Assembly (NCBI GenBank): GCA_963724015.1
Contig: CAVRTM010000003.1
Span: forward strand, 1 to 64,000
Source of the DNA: CAVRTM01 sp963724015
GTDB lineage: Bacteria > Actinomycetota > Actinomycetes > Actinomycetales > Dermatophilaceae
DNA length: 64,000 bases
Direction: 5' to 3'
Of the stretch, positions 58,351 to 64,000 are shown one piece after another; position 1 is the stretch's first letter; the number at the start of each line of letters is the position of its first letter. A program made the translations under genes and the position numbers. The notes under the pieces were generated by a model. The model had not been told where the DNA came from. It saw nothing but the letters and a program-made list of their open reading frames with translations, and made no database searches.

Positions 58351-59367
58351 CGCGCCACCGCCGGCTCCGGCAGGTCCGGCTCGTGCACGTCTCGGCCCGG
58401 GCACGTCCCGCTCGGGCACGTCTGGCTCGGCGGGCAGCGCGACGGACAGCACGCCGTCCCGGACGAGCAGGGGGAACGGCTGCAGGTGCGCCCCATCGGC
58501 GTCGATCGCCGCGCCGGCCCGCCGGACGTCGTAGTGGGTGCGGCACCGGGGGCAGGTCAGCACGCCGGACCCGACCGGCTGACCGGCCCAGCGCTCCAGC
58601 CGCGCCCCTGCCATGGTCGACGCGCACCCGGCGCACCGGTCGGCGAACGCGAACACGTCGCCGCCGATCCGGCAGGCGAGCAGCTCGACGCCGCCGATGG
58701 TGAACCCGCCGACCTCCCCCGCGACGAGCGCACCGATCTCCGGCACGGCGGCCCACCGGCCGGCGCGCGGCTGCCCGGCTGCGTCGGTGACGAGCCGTGT
58801 CCGCAGAGCGGAGACCGGGATCACCGGTGACGCCGACGCCCTGGCCACGACGGCGCCCACCACCTCGATCGAGCGGATCTCCGGAGCCGCGGCGCGGACG
58901 GCCGACTCCACGGCCAGCTCCAGCGTGGACGAGGACGACGCGCAGCCGTCACAGCTGCCGGTCAGCCGCAGCCGGACGACACCCTCCGCGGAGACGTCGA
59001 CGAGCTCCACGTCGCCGCCGTGCGTGCCCAGGTAGGGGCGGACGGACTCCAGCGCCTCCTCCACCCTGTCCCTGACCCCGTGGGGGTGCAGGCCATGCAC
59101 CAGCAGCAGGCTCGCGACCAGGTCGTCGGAGACCAGCGCGTCCTGCAGGCGCGGGGTCAGCACCTCGGCATCGTCGAGGATCCGCAGGATCCGCTCCAGC
59201 CCGGCGCCGTACAGCGACGTCACCTGTCGCACGAGCTCCTCGGAACGCTCCCGCGACACGGTGCCGGCTGCGGCACTGGCGTCGAGCAGCTCCTCGATCC
59301 GCTCCCCGGCCCGCCTCAGCGCGTCGGGCGGGACGTCAGCGGGATCGTCGGTGCCGGCGCGCATCAT
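58347..59367 (-). CDS. NifU-like / Rieske-like electron-transfer protein of the hydrogenase (one frameshift)
   Basis: Probably passes electrons from the hydrogenase, like HucE/HhyE of mycobacteria. It starts MMRAGTDD at 59367, right after the large-subunit stop. Residues about 85-175 form a NifU C-terminal domain (YLGTHGGDVELVDVS; GSCDGCASS with CxxC). Residues about 205-300 are a Rieske-like domain, but the ligand pairs read DRCAGCAS and TCPRCRTHYDV, so Cys replaces the usual His in CxH. An extra G near 58405 hides the true end, RDVHEPDLPEPAVAR and stop at 58347. Corrected length is 339 residues. Confidence 0.8.
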
Positions 59368-59370
59368 CGT

Positions 59371-61171
59371 TCAGTCGCCGGTCAACGACTGGGTGGGCGA
59401 GTGCAGCAGCTCCAGGTTCTTGCCGCCGCCGAGGTACATGTGGACACCACACGGCAGGCACGGGTCGAAGCTGCGCACGGTGCGCATGATGTCGATGCCC
59501 TTGAAGTGCTCGCGGTCGTTCTCCTCGAAGATCGGCTGTCCCTGCACCGCGTCCTCGTACGGGCCCGGTGTGCCGAAGGAGTCGCGCGGGCTGGCGTTCC
59601 ACGGCGTCGGCGGGTAGGGGTGGTAGTTGGCGATCTTGCCGTCGCGGATCACCATGTGGTGGGACAGCACCCCACGGACGGCCTCGGTGAAGCCGCAGCC
59701 GATCGCCTCGTCCGGCACGTCGAACGGCTCCCACGTCTTGGTGTGGCCGGCACGGATCTCCACCAGCGCCTTCTCGGCGAAGTGCAGTGCCGCCGCTGCG
59801 GCGTAGGCCTGGAAGTAGGTTCGGGCGCGGTTGCGCTCCAGGGTGTTGCTCCACCGGGGCACGTGCCACTCCAGGCTGACCGGACCCTTCAGGGCGGTCT
59901 TCGGCAGGTTGATCTGGACGCTGGAGCCGGTGGCCTTGAGGTAGCCGACGTCCACCAGCCCCGCCAGCGCCGTCGACCACAGGCGCGCCAGCGGCCCGCC
60001 GCCGGTGTCCAGCGCGAGGTTGTCCTGGCCGTCGAACCAGCGCGGCGACATCACCCAGCTGTACTTCTCGTCGAGGTCGCGCTTCTGCGGGCGGGGGTTG
60101 GTGTGCTGGTTCCAGGGGTGGCGCCGGTCCACCAGGTTGCCCAGCGGGTCGTGGCTCACGAACGTCTCCTGGCCCTCCCAGTCCTCGTAGTAGGACGAGC
60201 CGAGCAGGATCCGGATGCCGAGGTTGATCTTCACCAGGTCGGTCGTGACGAGCGTGCCGTCGACGACGACCCCTGGGGTCACGAACATCTTGCGACCCCA
60301 GTCGGTCATGTCCTGGTAGGAGAAGTTGCAGTACTCCGGGTCCTGGAAGGAGCCCCAGCAGCCGAGCAGCGTACGACGCAGGCCCACCTGCTCGTAGCCC
60401 GGCAGCGCCTCGTAGAAGAAGTCGAACAGGTCGTCGTGCATCGGCACGACCTTCTTCATGAACTCCACGTAGCGCATCAGCCGGCTGAGGTAGTCGGTCA
60501 TCAGCTGCACCGTAGCGACCGTGCCGACGCCGCCGGGGTAGAGCGTGGAGGGGTGGACGTGACGACCCTCCATGAGGCAGAACATCTCCCGCGTCATCCG
60601 GCTGACCTGCAGCGCCTCGCGGTAGAACTCGCCGGTGAACGGGTTGAGTGCCCGCATGATGTCGGCGATGGTGCGGTATCCGTGGTCACCACCGTGGGGA
60701 GCCTGGGTGTTCTCGGCCTTGGCCAGCACCCCGGGGTTGGTCTCCTTGACCATGCGTTCGCAGTAGTCGACGCCGACGAGGTTCTCCTGGAAGATGTTGT
60801 GGTCGAACATGTACTCGGCGGCCTCGCCGAGGTTGACGATCCACTCCCCCAGGTGAGGCGGCTTCACGCCGTACGCCATGTTCTGGGCGTAGCAGGAGCA
60901 CGTCGCGTGGTTGTCACCGCAGATGCCGCAGATGCGGCTGGTGATGAAGTGGGCGTCGCGAGGGTCCTTGCCCTTCATGAAGATCGAGTAACCACGGAAG
61001 ATCGAGGACGTGCTGTGGCACTCGACCACCTCGCGGTTGTCGAAGTCGATCTTGGTGTAGATCCCCAGACTGCCGACGATGCGGGTGATCGGGTCCCACG
61101 CCATGTCGACGAGGTTGCGCTGCTCGGGCGGCCCCCCGGCAGGCTGCCGGCTTCGGGATCGTCGACGTCAT
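59371..61171 (-). CDS. hhyL: [NiFe] hydrogenase large subunit, group 1h (one frameshift at the N-terminus)
   Basis: Catalytic subunit that oxidises H2, in this group at atmospheric levels. From the ATG at 61171 (MTSTIPKPAA) an indel near 61143 leads into EQRNLVDMAWDPITRIVGSL. The Ni ligands are RICGICGDNHATCS (L1) and FDPCLPCGVHMY (L2). A C-terminal peptide after the L2 His is the expected target of the maturation protease. The length is about 599 residues. It lies between the small subunit and the NifU/Rieske-like gene, the typical group 1h order. Confidence 0.95.
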
Positions 61172-61251
61172 GTCGCTGCCTCTCTGACCTGCGTTGGTGC
61201 CGCCGGCGGCCCGGTGAGCGAGCCGACGCGCAGCGGGGTGGGTTGGTGCGG

Positions 61252-62307
<1,056 letters not shown>

Positions 62308-62389
62308 GGAAGGCCGCTTTCCGGGGCGGTCGCCACGAGCCCCTGGCCACCGGAGCCGTCCCTCGGCCCACCTGCGTGACCTGTTTCCG

Positions 62390-62419
62390 TGTCTACACCT
62401 CGGTCTTCGGCAGTGTCAA
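62390..62419 (-). promoter_or_regulatory. Candidate promoter for hhyS-hhyL
   Basis: On the minus strand, TTGACA (62414-62419) is followed after 18 bases by TAGACA (62390-62395). This is a good sigma-70-type -35 and a fair -10. The -35 overlaps the hypB stop region, and the -10 lies about 80 bases before the hhyS ATG, leaving a leader. The structural genes may therefore be expressed separately from hypAB. Confidence 0.5.
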
Positions 62420-63256
62420 CGCCCGTCGATCGGGGGGATCGGATGCGACTGTGCCGTAACCCATTCGGTCCACTCCCGCACCCCGTCACCTGCGGTGACG
62501 GACATCGGCAGCACCTCCAGCGCCGGCTTGGCGGCACGCGCGTTGGCGGTGCATCGCGCCACGCTGAAGTCGACATAGGGCAGCAGGTCGGTCTTGTTGA
62601 CGATGAGCAGGTCGGCCCCGGAGAACATGTGGGGGTACTTCAGCGGCTTGTCGTCGCCTTCGGTGACCGAGATGACCACGACCCGGGCCGTCTCGCCCAG
62701 GTCGAACAACGCGGGGCAGACCAGGTTCCCGACGTTCTCGACGAACACGATGCTGTCGTCCACGGGATCGAGCGCCTCGAGCCCCCGGCGCAGCATGTCG
62801 GCGTCGAGGTGGCACCCGGCGCCGGTGTTGATCTGCACCACCGGCACACCGGTGGACCGGATGCGCTCGGCGTCGAGGTGGGTCTCCTGGTCACCCTCGA
62901 TGACCGCCACCGGCCGCGCGCCCCGGAGCTCGCCGATGGTGCGTTGCAGCAACGTGGTCTTGCCCGACCCCGGCGAGCTCATCATGTTGAGCGCGACGAT
63001 CCGTCGGTCGGCGAGCCAGCGCCGGTTGGCCTGCGCCAGCGCGTCGTTGCGGTCCAGGATGTGGCGTTCGATCTCGATGGTGCGGCGGTGGTCCGGCGGC
63101 TCCACCGGGGCGGCCGGAGCCCCGTGCGCGCGACCGGGCTCCCCGTGCGGCCAGGGGTGGGGATGAGCATGAGCGGCGGCGTCACCGCCGGCGTGGCCGT
63201 GGACCACGCTCACCCTGGTCGCCGGCCGGGTCGTCACAGCCACACGTCCCACACAT
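62416..63256 (-). CDS. hypB: Hydrogenase nickel-insertion GTPase HypB (one frameshift)
   Basis: GTPase that drives nickel delivery to the large subunit with HypA. The true start is the ATG at 63256, reading MCGTCGCDDPAGDQG with the high-affinity Ni motif CGTCGC. The frame breaks near 63213 and continues through a His-rich stretch (GHAGGDAAAHAHPHPWPHG). The GTPase P-loop is SSPGSGKTTLL, the metal-site Cys-His is in GAGCHLDADM, and the G4 motif is VNKTDLL. Starting inside at 63252 would lose the Ni motif. Confidence 0.92.
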
Positions 63257-63259
63257 GGT

Positions 63260-63589
63260 TCAGGCCACCTCCACCGAGCCGATCGCGAGCTCCCTGCCGG
63301 TCAGGACGTCGACGTCCGCGCTGCCGCACGGGCACAGCAGGATCAGGTCGGGCAGGCCGAACGTCGACCCGCACCGCCGGCAGCGTGCACTGCCCTCGGG
63401 CTCCTCGATGTCCAGGGTCGCCCCCTCCAGCGGCGTGCCCTCGGTCACGAGGTCGAAGCAGAAGCGCAGCGCCTCCGGCACGACCCCGGACAGGCGCCCG
63501 ACCCGCAGCCTGACCTCGAGCACCCGCTGCTCGCCCGTGTGCTCCACGACGGTGTCCACGACGCTCTGGGTGACGGCCAGCTCGTGCAT
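63260..63589 (-). CDS. hypA: Hydrogenase nickel chaperone HypA
   Basis: Small Ni- and Zn-binding protein that works with HypB. The ATG at 63589 (MHELAVTQSVV) is preferred over a GTG two codons upstream, because HypA needs MHE at its N-terminus (the Ni site) and gggagg sits nine bases before it. The zinc site reads CRRCG then LLCPCGSADV, that is CxxC followed by CxC; the usual second pair is CxxC. It is 109 residues. It is first in the hydrogenase cluster and ends four bases before hypB. Confidence 0.9.
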   Translation of the reverse strand: MHELAVTQSVVDTVVEHTGEQRVLEVRLRVGRLSGVVPEALRFCFDLVTEGTPLEGATLDIEEPEGSARCRRCGSTFGLPDLILLCPCGSADVDVLTGRELAIGSVEVA

Positions 63590-63766
63590 CCTCACCCGCC
63601 TCCCGCAGGACTGCCCGGTCCGCCCACCCTAGGGGCCGGAGGCGAGCCCCACCAGAGCCGCAGCTGGGGTGCCTTCCCAGCACGCGAGCACCCGTCTGGG
63701 GGAACGTGGCGGCGTGCGCGGCACGGGTCTCGCCGCCTCCGCAGAGTCCGCGGCGGGAACGACGAA

Positions 63767-63794
63767 GGCGCGCCCCGGAGCTCCGGGGCGCGCC
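63767..63794 (-). terminator. 28-bp perfect palindrome, probable terminator
   Basis: GGCGCGCCCCGGAG is followed directly by its reverse complement, making a 14-bp perfect stem with little or no loop. It lies 71 bases after the stop of the partial minus-strand gene at the right edge and about 180 bases before hypA. It fits a GC-rich terminator separating that gene from the hydrogenase operon. The rest of 63596-63865 shows no gene. Confidence 0.65.
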
Positions 63795-63865
63795 CGAAAA
63801 CGTGCACACAGCGCGCCGGCCGGTGGCGTCCGCCGGCCGTGGGTCAGGCGTCTGTCGGCCGCCCG

Positions 63866-64000
63866 TCAGCGGCGACCCGCGCTGGAGCGCCCACGACGGG
63901 TGGTGAAGGAGGAGGCGGCCCGCAGCCCGGAGGAGACCGGGTTGGGGCCGCGACGGCCCTCGATCGCCTCACCCAGCTTGCGTGCGCCCACCCCCAGGAC
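63866..64000 (-). CDS. C-terminal fragment of an unidentified protein, cut by the window edge
   Basis: An open frame enters from the right edge and stops at 63866. The visible 44 residues read VLGVGARKLGEAIEGRRGPN, then a Ser/Ala-rich stretch, and a basic end (TTRRGRSSAGRR). Third positions are GC-rich and a terminator-like palindrome follows, so it is likely a real gene end. I do not recognise the family. Confidence 0.5.
   Translation of the reverse strand, partial: VLGVGARKLGEAIEGRRGPNPVSSGLRAASSFTTRRGRSSAGRR

Overview
This window is high-GC DNA with almost uniform GC-rich third codon positions. It comes from an actinobacterium. Lineage evidence includes the secDF-yajC-ruvBAC-yebC-pdxT block next to rel and apt, the pgsA / PIM acyltransferase / pimA phosphatidylinositol mannoside genes beside a HIT protein and thrS, a GAF-ANTAR regulator, an IdeR/DtxR-type iron box, and a group 1h (actinobacterial-type) [NiFe] hydrogenase. 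The genus cannot be resolved by eye.

Layout. Positions 1-21,400 are core genome: rel (cut by the window edge), apt, secF, secD, yajC, ruvB, ruvA, ruvC, yebC, pdxT, a kynureninase gene on the opposite strand, pdxS, the PIM lipid genes, an EF-G paralogue, a HIT protein, thrS and a MOSC protein. Positions 21,495-28,269 look like a surface-polysaccharide locus: a membrane O-acyltransferase, a receiver / degenerate-GGDEF / GT2 synthase fusion, and two divergent GH30 glycosidases. Positions 28,450-41,923 hold a polar amino-acid ABC importer, tRNA-Val(CAC), pabC/pabB, an Fe3+-type ABC importer behind an iron box, a cysteine-desulfurase-like enzyme, a universal stress protein, a 2'-5' RNA ligase-like protein and a membrane acetyltransferase-like protein.

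Positions 42,300-52,477 are a biosynthetic cluster. SbnA- and SbnB-type enzymes make L-2,3-diaminopropionate (Dap). A protein with two tandem carrier domains followed by six membrane segments and three hexapeptide-repeat domains resembles the membrane half of epsilon-poly-L-lysine synthetase, but it has no adenylation domain. A separate truncated-C/A/T/TE protein, an Fe(II)/2-oxoglutarate oxygenase and a phosphopantetheinyl transferase complete the set. I infer a Dap-based, possibly hydroxylated, poly- or oligo(amino acid). This is the strongest candidate for an undescribed system.

Positions 52,497-54,196 carry two regulatory genes (STAS/HATPase and GAF-ANTAR). Positions 54,314-63,589 are a tightly packed, mostly overlapping minus-strand operon for a high-affinity H2-oxidising group 1h hydrogenase: hypA, hypB, small subunit, large subunit, NifU/Rieske-like, DUF5947-, DUF6084- and DUF6893-like proteins, maturation protease and hypC.

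Sequence quality. Single-base indels break the frame of many genes that must be functional (rel, secD, secF, ruvA, pimA, thrS, hypB, hypC). They are densest in rel and the NRPS genes. The flanking frames still code for conserved protein, so I treat most as sequencing or assembly errors. Broken genes are annotated across their full span, with approximate shift positions.
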